Of a stretch of 64,000 nt of DNA, positions 1-8,904 are shown one piece after another (the first letter of the stretch is position 1; each line of letters begins with the position of its first letter). The position numbers and the translations under genes are program-made. The notes under the pieces are model-generated. The model was given only the letters and a program-made list of their open reading frames with translations. It had not been told where the DNA came from and did not search any database. Source of the DNA: Labilibaculum sp. (GTDB lineage Bacteria > Bacteroidota > Bacteroidia > Bacteroidales > Marinifilaceae); contig NZ_OY761461.1 in assembly GCF_963664555.1 (NCBI RefSeq), positions 3,162,001 to 3,226,000 on the forward strand. The letters are read 5' to 3'.

Positions 1-478
1 TAAATTCTAATTCCTTTTGCAGGGATTTTATTTTCACGTCTACCAATCCGGAATAAGGCATTCCTCTTAATGCATAAAGCGTAAAAGATATCTCGGCATA
101 TTCTTTAAACTGACATGATGTTGCGAACGAAGCAGATTTCATATTCAGCACTTGTTTCCAATTGGAACAATTTGCAGTAGAAAGCGTGTCTTGATTGACA
201 ACTATTTCAATATTTGCAAAATTAATTCCCAACAACACTTTACTAACACCAAATTTCGATTCCTTATCGTAAACATTGTTCAGAATAATCGATTTGGTTT
301 TTCCTGGATCGGCTGAAGGAAGAATTCCTATTCGTCCATTTGCAACTGATATTCCTGTATAATTGGTATAATCATTTGCTTCAATCATCCAAGCTGGATT
401 CTCCTGTGCAAATAAGCAATTTCCAAAAAATCCAAAAAGAAAAGATAACAGTAACAATTGTGCCCTAACTCGTATCAT
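1..478 (-). CDS. GH65-like glycoside hydrolase/phosphorylase, N-terminal part (gene runs off the window)
   Basis: The ATG is at 478 on the minus strand and the frame stays open to base 1, so about 159 residues are visible and the catalytic part is missing. The protein starts with a signal peptide (MIRVRAQLLLLSFLFGFFG, then CLFAQ). The mature part has VANGRIGILPS and LNNVYD, which resemble the N-terminal beta-sandwich of family GH65 enzymes (trehalose, maltose or kojibiose phosphorylases and hydrolases); this rests on motif memory only. It lies downstream of two GH92 genes on the same strand, with a hairpin at 519-548 between, so it probably belongs to the same glycan locus. Substrate cannot be inferred from this fragment. 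Confidence 0.6.
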   Translation of the reverse strand, partial: MIRVRAQLLLLSFLFGFFGNCLFAQENPAWMIEANDYTNYTGISVANGRIGILPSADPGKTKSIILNNVYDKESKFGVSKVLLGINFANIEIVVNQDTLSTANCSNWKQVLNMKSASFATSCQFKEYAEISFTLYALRGMPYSGLVDVKIKSLQKELEF

Positions 479-518
479 ATCACTTACTTTTAGATTGATT
501 CATCAGTTTCATACAACA

Positions 519-548
519 AAGGCCTACAAACTCATGTTTGCAAGCCTT
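519..548 (-). terminator. Hairpin downstream of the GH92 gene
   Basis: AAGGC (519-523) pairs with GCCTT (544-548), and inside it CAAAC (527-531) pairs with GTTTG (536-540). It sits between the GH92 stop at 582 and the GH65-like start at 478. The following minus-strand bases are only weakly T-rich, so it may terminate partially or be an mRNA processing site. Confidence 0.4.
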
Positions 549-581
549 CCGTTATATTTGATATGCTAATATCATTCTTTC

Positions 582-2873
582 TTATTTACTCATAGAATAT
601 GGAAAACTTTCTTTAGTAGTTCCTCTCACCTTATTTGGTTGTGCCGACATATTAAATTCAAGATTTCCCCCGTTTAAAATGTCATTGTGTTTAATGAAAT
701 TTGCTCCATAAGACTTTCCGTTTAACTTGATGTCATCCACAAAAACATGATCTGATGAATTATCAGTACTTGAAATTGTAAACGTTTTTCCATTTTCGAG
801 GCTCAAAGTAATTTTATCGAAAAGCGGAGCACCAAAAACATACTCATCGGTTCCGGGACACACGGGATAAAAGCCCATTGAACTAAACACGTACCAGGCA
901 GAAGTTTGTCCGTTATCCTCATCCCCACAATAACCGTCGGCCTGCGGAGTGTAGAGCTTATCCATTACCTCACGAACTCTTGCCTGCGCTTTCCATGGCT
1001 GTCCAGCAAAATTGTACAAGTAGATCATGTGTTGAATGGGCTGATTACCATGTGCATAATTCCCCATGTTTGCAATCTGCATTTCACGAATCTCGTGAAT
1101 TGTACCACCATAATAAGAATCATCAAACTTAGGAGGCATATTAAAAACGCCATCTAAAGTAGAAATGAACTTTTCCTTTCCCCCCATCAAATCAATTAAG
1201 CCATTAACATCCTGAAATACTGACCAAGTGTAATGCAGACTGTTTCCTTCGGTAAAAGCATCGCCCCATTTCAACGGATTAAATGGAGACTGAAATGTAC
1301 CATCTTGATTTTTCCCTCTCATCAAACCTGATTCCTGATCGAATACATTCTTAAAGTTTTGAGCTCTTTTAGCAAACAAATCAATTTCTTCCTGCGGACG
1401 TCCCAATTCCTGAGCTAATTTCCAAATACAGAAATCCGCGTAAGCGTACTCTAATGTTCTGGCAGTATTCTCATTGATATTCACATCATAAGGAACATAG
1501 CCCAACTCATTGTAATAATCTGCTCCATAACGTCCAACAGAGGTAATATCTTCATTGTATCCTTTTGTATTCTTAAGAATTGCTTCGTACAATGTTTCAA
1601 TATCATATCCGCGAATTCCTTTTAGGTAAGAATCTGCTATTAAAGAAGCCGAATTCGAACCAATCATGCATCCTCTGTGACCAGGACTCGCCCACTCGGG
1701 CAACCAACCACTCTCTTTGTAAGTGTTGGCTAATCCTTCCATAATCTGAGCGTTAATATCAGGATACATTAATGTAAAAAATGGAAAGACTGCCCGGAAT
1801 GTATCCCAAAAGCCATTATCTGTAAACATATAGCCGGGCAGTACCTTACCATTGTAAGGGCTGTAATGAATTACTTCATTATTATCGTTAATTTCATGAA
1901 ACTTGCGGGGGAATAAAAGCACCCTGTACAAGCAGGAATAAAATGTCTTTAATTGATCATCGGTTCCACCTTCCACTTTAATTCGGGAAAGCTCCTTTTC
2001 CCATGCCGATTCAGCGTCGGTTAATACCTTATTAAAATTTTTAGTTCCAATTTCCCGGTCCAAATTCAATTGTGCCTGTTCAGGACTTACAAAAGATGAA
2101 GCTACTTTCACATGAACTTCCTCTCCTTTTTGAGTTTTAAATCCAATAACAGCACCAACATGCTCTCCGCTTGCTTTCAGTGAATTTTCAGTTAATTTGT
2201 CTCCATTCCAAGTATGTGTTACCTCAAATTCTTTATCGAATTCGGCAACAAAGTAGTTGTGGAAGTTATCAGGAACACCACCGCTGTTATTTCTGCAGTA
2301 ACCGATTATTTTTCTTTCTTTCGGAAGAATTGTCACTTCAGATCCTTTAAAAAATGCGTCCAACAAAATATAAGATGACTCATTTTCCGGAAACGTAAAG
2401 CGAAAAACAGCCGCTCGTTCTGTAGGTGTTATTTCGGCGGTAACATCATAATCCGCCAGGTAAACTTTATAGTAGTTTGGTTTCGACACTTCAGCTTTAT
2501 GTGAAAACCAGGATGCTCTTTCGTCCTCTTTAAATTTTAAATCACCGGTAACGGCCATTAATGAAAATGCAGCGTAGTCGTTTATCCACGGACTTGGTTG
2601 ATGGGTTTGTTTTATACCTCTGATTTTTTTTGCATCATAGGCATAACACCAGCCATTTCCCATTTCACCGGTCTGTGGTGTCCAGAAATTCATTCCCCAC
2701 GGCAATGCAACAGCCGGATATGTATTCCCATTTGACAAAGAATAGTCAGAATCGGTTCCCATTAATGGATTTACAAAATCAACCAATGTCTTTTCTGTAG
2801 TTGTCGCTTTCTTTCCTCCACATGCAGATAAAACCGCAACAAATAACAATAATAATACGTTTGCTTTCTTCAT
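582..2873 (-). CDS. GH92 family alpha-mannosidase lipoprotein (HQPSPW subtype)
   Basis: Exo-acting alpha-mannosidase of family GH92, a calcium-dependent inverting family that removes terminal mannose from N-glycans or mannans. The start is set at ATG 2873 (MKKANVLLLLFVAVLSAC), which gives a clean lipoprotein signal with Cys18 as the lipidated residue; the frame is open further upstream but runs into the previous gene. Family motifs are EGNSLHYTW near residue 545 and GDEDNGQTSAWYVFSSMGFY near 650. Where most GH92 enzymes have FSHxHxSGTG, this one has KQTHQPSPWINDY, which marks a distinct subgroup. The gene starts 7 bases after the stop of another GH92 gene, so the two are co-transcribed. GH92 assignment is secure; linkage specificity is not. 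Confidence 0.93.
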   Translation of the reverse strand: MKKANVLLLLFVAVLSACGGKKATTTEKTLVDFVNPLMGTDSDYSLSNGNTYPAVALPWGMNFWTPQTGEMGNGWCYAYDAKKIRGIKQTHQPSPWINDYAAFSLMAVTGDLKFKEDERASWFSHKAEVSKPNYYKVYLADYDVTAEITPTERAAVFRFTFPENESSYILLDAFFKGSEVTILPKERKIIGYCRNNSGGVPDNFHNYFVAEFDKEFEVTHTWNGDKLTENSLKASGEHVGAVIGFKTQKGEEVHVKVASSFVSPEQAQLNLDREIGTKNFNKVLTDAESAWEKELSRIKVEGGTDDQLKTFYSCLYRVLLFPRKFHEINDNNEVIHYSPYNGKVLPGYMFTDNGFWDTFRAVFPFFTLMYPDINAQIMEGLANTYKESGWLPEWASPGHRGCMIGSNSASLIADSYLKGIRGYDIETLYEAILKNTKGYNEDITSVGRYGADYYNELGYVPYDVNINENTARTLEYAYADFCIWKLAQELGRPQEEIDLFAKRAQNFKNVFDQESGLMRGKNQDGTFQSPFNPLKWGDAFTEGNSLHYTWSVFQDVNGLIDLMGGKEKFISTLDGVFNMPPKFDDSYYGGTIHEIREMQIANMGNYAHGNQPIQHMIYLYNFAGQPWKAQARVREVMDKLYTPQADGYCGDEDNGQTSAWYVFSSMGFYPVCPGTDEYVFGAPLFDKITLSLENGKTFTISSTDNSSDHVFVDDIKLNGKSYGANFIKHNDILNGGNLEFNMSAQPNKVRGTTKESFPYSMSK

Positions 2874-2880
2874 TATCATA

Positions 2881-5160
2881 CTAGTAAACAATTGATTTAG
2901 GTCTATCTTGAATTGATTTTCCAAAATTAGGATTTGGTGCAGCTCCCATCTCGAATGTCAGCACTCCACCGTTTAAAATATCTTTGTGTGTAATGAATGA
3001 TTTTGTATACTCCAATCCGTTTAAAGTAGCAGACTGAATGTAAATATTATCATCACTGTTGTTGTTTGCTTTGATGGTAAACTTCTTATTTGCAGGAAGA
3101 TTAATACTTGCTTCATCGAACAAAGGGCTGCCAAAAACATAAGCACCATTGCTTGGATTAACGGGATAGAATCCCATGGAAGACATTACATACCAGGCAG
3201 ACATTTGCCCACAATCTTCGTTCCCGCACAAACCATCTGTTTGATCGGTATACAATTCATTCATAATGTAACGAACCTTGTCGGCCGTTTTGAATTGCTC
3301 ACCTGCATAAGCATACAAATAAGTGATGTGATGACTTGGTTCGTTTCCGTGTGCATATTGGCCAATTAAACCTGAAATATCTGATGAAGCTCCTTCTTCC
3401 AATTCAGAAGAAATTGAGAAAAGACTATCCAATTTATTCAGAAATGGCTTCTCGCCTCCCAAAAGAGAAATTAATCCTTCCGGATCTTGCGGAACCAACC
3501 ATAAATACTGCCATGCATTCCCTTCACAATAATCGTTTACACGATGTTGTGCTGAGTAAGGATCGAAAGGTGTTCTCCAGGAACCATCTTTCATTTTCCC
3601 TTTCATAAACCGATCTTTTGGATCAAAATATTTGGTATATGCATTGGCTCTGTCCTCAAAATATTTTACATCATCAGTTTTCCCCAATTTTTCAGCCAGT
3701 TTGCTAATTGCCCAATCACTAATTGCATATTCCATAGCACTTGCCACCGATTCATGCATCATATCACACGGAATGAAACCGTATTCCTGTAACTCTTTAA
3801 CGCCTGGTTCAAAATCGCCCATAGCCGTTGCTTTTACCGCTTCGTATGCTAATTCATAGTCTATCCCTTCAAATCCTTTCAAACATGCATCAACAACAAC
3901 CGGAACTGCACTGTAGCCAACCATTGTATTGGTTTCGTTTCCTCTTAAATGCCAAACCGGTAATTTCCCTTGCTGCTTGTAAATTGTCAGCATTGAATTA
4001 ATCATATCCGGAACACGTTCATGTTGCGTTAACGTATATAAAGGGTGAGCTGTACGATAAGTATCCCATAAGGAAAATAAAGTGTAATTTGTAAAGCCAG
4101 CGTTTCTATATACTTCCTTATCAACACCACGGTAATCGCCATTGACATCATTAAATAAATTAGGAGCGATAAGTGTGTGATACATTGCTGTGTAAAATAC
4201 TTTCTTCTTTTTTAAATCTTTCGTTTTAATCTCAATTTTAGACAGTTCTTTATTCCATTTCGCTTGATTTTCAGCAAGAATTTGTTGAAAATCCCATGAT
4301 TTCATTTCAGTCTTAATATTTGCCAAAGCATTTTCCATGCTGACTGGTGACATTCCAAATTTGACTTGAACTTCTTCAGAAGACGATGTTTCAAATCCCA
4401 GGCATGCTTTCACAGCTGTTCCTTTCGCCGCATCTCCGTCTACTAATTTGTCCCCATTGTATACTGCAATATCTTTAACTGGCTTTGATAGAACCATTGC
4501 GAAATATTCTCTTTGATCTTCAGCCCAACCAGTTGAAAAACGATAACCGGCTACAATTGTATCGTTTACTTGATGAAAAAATGTTTCGGTAGCGGTATCT
4601 CCATTTCCTTCCTGTAAATCAAGAATTATTTTAGCCTGATCCGATTTCGGAAATGTAATTTTATGAAGAGCCACACGTTCACTCGTCGTCATTTCAATAT
4701 CTACATTATAAGTATCCAAATGCACTTTGTAATAACCCGGTTCTACCTTCTCTGTTTTATGACTGTAATAGGAAGCGTAACCATTTTCCGGATTTTCCTG
4801 AGAACCTGGATTCATTTTTACATCGCCAACAGCAGGCATCAATAAAAATTCACCTAAATCAGTACATCCGGTTCCACTTAAATGCAAATGAGAAAAACCT
4901 TTAACAATGCTATCTGAATAATGATACGATGAACACCAATCCCAGCCTTTATGGAAGTTGCTTGGGCCGGCCTGAATGGCTCCAAAAGGGACACTTGCAC
5001 CTACAAAAACATGCCCGTGTCCTGCCGATCCAATTAGAGGATCAACAAATTGAATGTAATCACCTTCGGCACCTTTGGAGTCTCTGTTACTACAAGAAAA
5101 TAGAGTAGTAATTGCCAGAGACATTAGAATTAGTGATTTAAGAGAATTTTGGTATAGCAT
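2881..5160 (-). CDS. GH92 family alpha-mannosidase lipoprotein (canonical subtype)
   Basis: Second GH92 exo-alpha-mannosidase, 759 residues, usual for the family. The N-terminus is a lipoprotein signal ending LFSC with Cys23 lipidated, so the enzyme is membrane-anchored in the periplasm or at the surface. The canonical substrate-binding motif FSHLHLSGTGC is present near residue 90, EGNAWQYLW near 546 (region of the general acid) and GNEDCGQMSAWYVMSSMGFY near 645 (acidic residues of the base). It precedes the HQPSPW-type GH92 gene in the same operon. Two different GH92 enzymes side by side suggest the locus handles more than one alpha-mannosidic linkage. Confidence 0.95.
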   Translation of the reverse strand: MLYQNSLKSLILMSLAITTLFSCSNRDSKGAEGDYIQFVDPLIGSAGHGHVFVGASVPFGAIQAGPSNFHKGWDWCSSYHYSDSIVKGFSHLHLSGTGCTDLGEFLLMPAVGDVKMNPGSQENPENGYASYYSHKTEKVEPGYYKVHLDTYNVDIEMTTSERVALHKITFPKSDQAKIILDLQEGNGDTATETFFHQVNDTIVAGYRFSTGWAEDQREYFAMVLSKPVKDIAVYNGDKLVDGDAAKGTAVKACLGFETSSSEEVQVKFGMSPVSMENALANIKTEMKSWDFQQILAENQAKWNKELSKIEIKTKDLKKKKVFYTAMYHTLIAPNLFNDVNGDYRGVDKEVYRNAGFTNYTLFSLWDTYRTAHPLYTLTQHERVPDMINSMLTIYKQQGKLPVWHLRGNETNTMVGYSAVPVVVDACLKGFEGIDYELAYEAVKATAMGDFEPGVKELQEYGFIPCDMMHESVASAMEYAISDWAISKLAEKLGKTDDVKYFEDRANAYTKYFDPKDRFMKGKMKDGSWRTPFDPYSAQHRVNDYCEGNAWQYLWLVPQDPEGLISLLGGEKPFLNKLDSLFSISSELEEGASSDISGLIGQYAHGNEPSHHITYLYAYAGEQFKTADKVRYIMNELYTDQTDGLCGNEDCGQMSAWYVMSSMGFYPVNPSNGAYVFGSPLFDEASINLPANKKFTIKANNNSDDNIYIQSATLNGLEYTKSFITHKDILNGGVLTFEMGAAPNPNFGKSIQDRPKSIVY

Positions 5161-5303
5161 CTGGTTCTAGTTCTTAAGTTTTATAATATGCTGATATATG
5201 TTGTAGCTCTAGGCTATTTAATTATCTGTGTTATGCACCTTTTTACAAAAAGGCTGAAAAAAATTCCTTCCATTATAGTAAGGCGGAAGCAAACCCTTTT
5301 AAT

Positions 5304-5311
5304 CAAATATA
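5304..5311 (-). promoter_or_regulatory. Possible -7 element (TATATTTG) upstream of the GH92 operon
   Basis: On the minus strand this reads TATATTTG, an exact match to the Bacteroidetes -7 consensus TAnnTTTG, about 145 bases before the GH92 ATG at 5160. No TTG is seen at the expected -33 spacing, so support is moderate. The 5161-5342 gap contains no gene. Confidence 0.35.
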
Positions 5312-5342
5312 ATTTTCCTTTGAAAAAGGTAAAAATTAGAAA

Positions 5343-5368
5343 TAGGAGCTGTCAACCGACAGCTCCTA
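5343..5368 (-). terminator. Rho-independent terminator of the susCD-LamG operon
   Basis: Perfect 11-bp inverted repeat: TAGGAGCTGTC (5343-5353), loop AACC, GACAGCTCCTA (5358-5368). It lies 18 bases after the stop at 5387 and is followed on the minus strand by TTTCTAATTTTT. This separates the susC-susD-LamG transcript from the GH92 operon. Confidence 0.8.
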
Positions 5369-5386
5369 AATTATTTAGTCAAACTA

Positions 5387-7249
5387 TTAGTCTTCAATTA
5401 CATTCCAAGAGATTCCTCTCATGTCACCTTGATAATTTCCTGTTTTATCGGCAAACTTAACGCCACTAACCCTATCCAATGGGAAATAAACATTCAAACC
5501 AGTTTCGGTACCATCGATAGCCGCATCCAGATCAGTCACATCGCGGGCAACATCCCATAAACGGAAATCTTTCATGTAACCATCCATCTTGCCCCAGCCA
5601 TTACCTAGCCACATTTCACCCCAACCGGAGTTGTTTGGTGCTCCTATATCCTCAAATAAAGCTTCTTCAACACCATCAACAAATATTTTTGTTGTGCGCG
5701 CGGTATTGTCATGAACAAGAGCAACATGTTGCCATACTCCAGTCTTCATTACCAAAGGCTCTGTTTTTGGACCTTGCCAACCTGCACCAGCATTAGTAAA
5801 ATTCCAAAGGCCACCTGAATTAAGAACATTCTCTTCAGTTAACTCATCATAACCATATACCCAAACACCATACTCTCCGTTGTTAAAAAACTCTCCGGCA
5901 CCATATCCAAATAGTGATTTAACTTTTACGTTAAACTCTACAGTATAATCCCCTTGTGGAGTATAGTTAGGAGTAATTCTTAAACCTACAGCAGCAGGAT
6001 TATCATGATCAATAAAAATACCATCTGTATCAGCAACTAACATTTTATTGATCAAGGTAATTTTACCAGTTAATGATTTAGCCATTTCATCCAACTTGTC
6101 TTGACGTCCTTCATTTATCAATGCATCATTTGCATCTACAATCAAAGCATCGATATAGGCAATAGTTCCAACAGGATAATCTCCGTCTTGATCACCTTCT
6201 ACTATTGTTGCTTTAAATTCTGTTATTTCAAGAATTGCTGCTTCCAAATTCGTTTTATCTAAAACAATTACCGGAGGTGCAGACACCCATTCAACTTTCC
6301 CTTTAATTGTTGCAGTATAGTTTCCTGTAACATCCTTAAATGAATCACCTAAATTTGCACTCAAAGGAAATAACATTTCAAGGTTTGCTTCAGTTCCATC
6401 CAATGCAGCAGTTTTGTTATCAGCAATTTCAGAAGCTGTACGAGCACCTTTCCAAACTCTTACGTCTTTCAATAGAGCATTTACAATACGATCTGTCCAA
6501 GTTGGTCCATTACCCAGAATGAAATTTTTATCAGCTCCCGGCAAATAAGTTTGTGTTTGAGATAATACCTCAACTCCATTTACGTATAATTTTTGGCTGG
6601 TAATTTCGTTTACAAAAGCAATTTGCATCCACTCACCGGATTTTATAATACCGGGTTCAGTTTTGACATCTTTCCAACCTTCAGCGGTACCCACGTTAAG
6701 ATGTATAACACCATCGCTGAAATAACGAATTACGAAACCACTATCCGGACCATCCTGCTCGGTTGCAAAAATATTGTTTGAATAACCTTTTTGAGCTAAG
6801 TTGACAACATAAATCTGAGTCTCAATCGTAAAACTTTTGGTAAAAACAGGTTTGATATTATCTGAAATTTGAATCCCTGTTCCTTCTTCCTGCTGAATCC
6901 AAGGCATTGCTATTGCAACTGTATTTGCCTTAAAAATATCAATGTAACGTTGCAATTTCACCACAGCATCAGCAATATCTTCCTGTTTATCAGAATTTTC
7001 GATACGCCAATAAGCCCAATCAACCACTTCCTGAAGTTCTTTTTTTGCCCCTGGTTTAAAATCGCCGGCATTAATTCCTTCAACACTGGTTGCAATTAAG
7101 CCTTCTGCTTCAGTAATCAAAGCATCAAGAGAGCCCGTCTCAAAATTCCCTGCACTTTTATTGTCATCATCACATGCTGCGAAGGTGAAAACCATCAAAA
7201 TAGCAGCCAGATAAGACAACATTTTTATGTTAAATTTTATTGTTTTCAT
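5387..7249 (-). CDS. Two-LamG-domain surface lipoprotein of the SusCD locus
   Basis: A 620-residue lipoprotein with signal ending FTFAAC (Cys26), followed by DDD, an acidic stretch typical of Bacteroidetes lipoproteins exported to the cell surface. Order of parts: an alpha-helical FIVAR-like segment (about 40-110), a LamG/concanavalin-like jelly roll (about 115-300), a second helical segment (about 330-405) and a second LamG domain (about 410-615). It occupies the SusE/SusF position after susC and susD, where surface glycan-binding proteins are usually encoded, so it probably binds the target glycan. LamG domains can also be catalytic, but no catalytic motif is seen. A hairpin at 7267-7299 lies between it and susD. 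Confidence 0.75.
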   Translation of the reverse strand: MKTIKFNIKMLSYLAAILMVFTFAACDDDNKSAGNFETGSLDALITEAEGLIATSVEGINAGDFKPGAKKELQEVVDWAYWRIENSDKQEDIADAVVKLQRYIDIFKANTVAIAMPWIQQEEGTGIQISDNIKPVFTKSFTIETQIYVVNLAQKGYSNNIFATEQDGPDSGFVIRYFSDGVIHLNVGTAEGWKDVKTEPGIIKSGEWMQIAFVNEITSQKLYVNGVEVLSQTQTYLPGADKNFILGNGPTWTDRIVNALLKDVRVWKGARTASEIADNKTAALDGTEANLEMLFPLSANLGDSFKDVTGNYTATIKGKVEWVSAPPVIVLDKTNLEAAILEITEFKATIVEGDQDGDYPVGTIAYIDALIVDANDALINEGRQDKLDEMAKSLTGKITLINKMLVADTDGIFIDHDNPAAVGLRITPNYTPQGDYTVEFNVKVKSLFGYGAGEFFNNGEYGVWVYGYDELTEENVLNSGGLWNFTNAGAGWQGPKTEPLVMKTGVWQHVALVHDNTARTTKIFVDGVEEALFEDIGAPNNSGWGEMWLGNGWGKMDGYMKDFRLWDVARDVTDLDAAIDGTETGLNVYFPLDRVSGVKFADKTGNYQGDMRGISWNVIED

Positions 7250-7266
7250 ATAACAAAGTTTAAATG

Positions 7267-7299
7267 AAGTGTTCTGTTAATGATGTAATCAGAACACTT
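7267..7299 (-). terminator. Intra-operon hairpin between susD and the LamG gene
   Basis: AAGTGTTCTG (7267-7276) is exactly complementary to CAGAACACTT (7290-7299). It sits in the 65-bp gap between the susD stop (7315) and the LamG gene start (7249). The minus-strand sequence after it has no long T run, so it may be a partial terminator or an mRNA-end stabiliser that lowers downstream expression relative to susCD. Confidence 0.5.
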
Positions 7300-7314
7300 T
7301 CATTAAATTTTTAA

Positions 7315-8892
7315 TTAAAAATTGCTATTCATTAATCCACTACCATCTTTGGTTTTGGTATCTGCTGTATCCCACCACACACGAATATCCATTCTATCCA
7401 AATCTCGTGTATTTAAAAGAGAAGGCATATTTTCCTCATCTTGTTGATGTGCGTTATCTGGATAACTAATTCTTTTTACCCAAGTACCTGCAGCAACAGT
7501 CGAACTTCCGCTAACTCCGCTTTTTGGTAAAGTAATATCCGGATAATCTGTTCTTCTAAAATCAGCCCAGCCTTCCACTCCATTTGGAAAGTTAGCCAAC
7601 CATTTTTGAGTAATAATCTGTTTTAATTGATTTTCATTGGCTCCCGTCAGAGTAGTTAATCCACTTAAATAAGCAGTTGCATCATTTTCATCTACACCAA
7701 CATAATCCATAGATGCCTGAACTCCTTCCTTGTACAATGCATTTGCATCTCCTGAAATCCATCCTCTTAATGCTGCCTCAGCTTCCAAAAATTTAACCTC
7801 CGAATAGAACATTACCGGACAATACATATCATCATCTTCACTTCCAACAAAATCAACATAGCCACCTTCTAAATTGATTGTTGCAAATACTTCATCAGCA
7901 TCACTTTGAACAAGATTAAATCCATTTTCAATTCCATTATAAATTGGAAATCCTGCCTCTTCCTTAGTTTTAGGTTCTACCTTTTTAAGATCTTCGTTAA
8001 AAACCTGATAAGCAAACCATTTAGGTGCTCTTGGATCTTCTCCTACCGATGACTGGTTATATAAGTAATTGGAAAAGGTTTTCGACATACGTATATTGTT
8101 CCAATTCCAAGCCATTTGGTGCAAGTAATCAAACCATCCTTTACTCCACATAGGAACTTTAACAACATCTGCATTACTAACTAATAATCCTCCAGGGCCA
8201 CTAACTGCAGCTTGAGCTTCAGCCTGAGCTTTTTCAGGATCGGCATTCGAAATACGCATTGCTAAACGCAAACGTAGAGAATTACCAAACTTACGCCATT
8301 GCAATGCATCACCACCGTAGATCAAATCATAATCATCTGTGTAATTATATTGCTCTTCACCACCAGTAATATTATTAATAGCTACATTCAATCTAGTGAA
8401 TAAATCGGCATAAATTTCTTGCTGAGATGAATATGGAACTGCATCACCAACTCCTGCACCGAAATAAGGCATATCACCATAAGTATCGGTCATACGTGAC
8501 CACCAGTAACACATCCAAATTTCTTTGATCGCAATAGCATCAACAAAAAATTCATTATCTCCATATGCTTCCTGCATGGCAAGATCCTGTCTTAAATGTC
8601 TGGTATAATGCTCCTTCCACTGATTTCCAATCCAACCATCAACATATTCGTACCGAGGAGATCCAAATCCAGATACTGTATTTGCCCAATACTGAGAGTA
8701 CAAATCAGGATATAAATTTACATTTCGCTGATAATTAGCGAATACTTCTTGTTGCATTGCATTAAGGAAAAATTTCGGCTCTACTTTGGTTGTAGAATTT
8801 GGGTCAACATTCATATCCCCAAAATCGTCAGAACAACCGCTGCTCATCACAAACAATCCCAATACAAATAATATAATTTTTATCTTTTTCAT
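7315..8892 (-). CDS. SusD/RagB-family nutrient-binding surface lipoprotein
   Basis: SusD-type outer-membrane lipoprotein that captures a glycan and closes over its SusC partner. ATG 8892 is chosen because it yields a clean lipoprotein signal (MKKIKIILFVLGLFVMSSGC, Cys20); the longer frame starts only at a TTG. The Cys is followed by SDD, consistent with surface export. The mature N-terminus (DDFGDMNVDPNS) resembles the SusD-like_2 subgroup, and the long helical TPR-like body fits the family length of 500-600 residues. It starts 12 bases after the susC stop. The ligand is not readable from sequence; the neighbouring GH92 genes suggest a mannose-containing glycan. Confidence 0.93.
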   Translation of the reverse strand: MKKIKIILFVLGLFVMSSGCSDDFGDMNVDPNSTTKVEPKFFLNAMQQEVFANYQRNVNLYPDLYSQYWANTVSGFGSPRYEYVDGWIGNQWKEHYTRHLRQDLAMQEAYGDNEFFVDAIAIKEIWMCYWWSRMTDTYGDMPYFGAGVGDAVPYSSQQEIYADLFTRLNVAINNITGGEEQYNYTDDYDLIYGGDALQWRKFGNSLRLRLAMRISNADPEKAQAEAQAAVSGPGGLLVSNADVVKVPMWSKGWFDYLHQMAWNWNNIRMSKTFSNYLYNQSSVGEDPRAPKWFAYQVFNEDLKKVEPKTKEEAGFPIYNGIENGFNLVQSDADEVFATINLEGGYVDFVGSEDDDMYCPVMFYSEVKFLEAEAALRGWISGDANALYKEGVQASMDYVGVDENDATAYLSGLTTLTGANENQLKQIITQKWLANFPNGVEGWADFRRTDYPDITLPKSGVSGSSTVAAGTWVKRISYPDNAHQQDEENMPSLLNTRDLDRMDIRVWWDTADTKTKDGSGLMNSNF

Positions 8893-8904
8893 ATCGTTTA
8901 TCAA

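Noticed and set aside
5188..5460. Plus-strand open frame between the GH92 and LamG genes
   Set aside because: It overlaps the minus-strand terminator and the end of the LamG gene and has no domain or promoter support.
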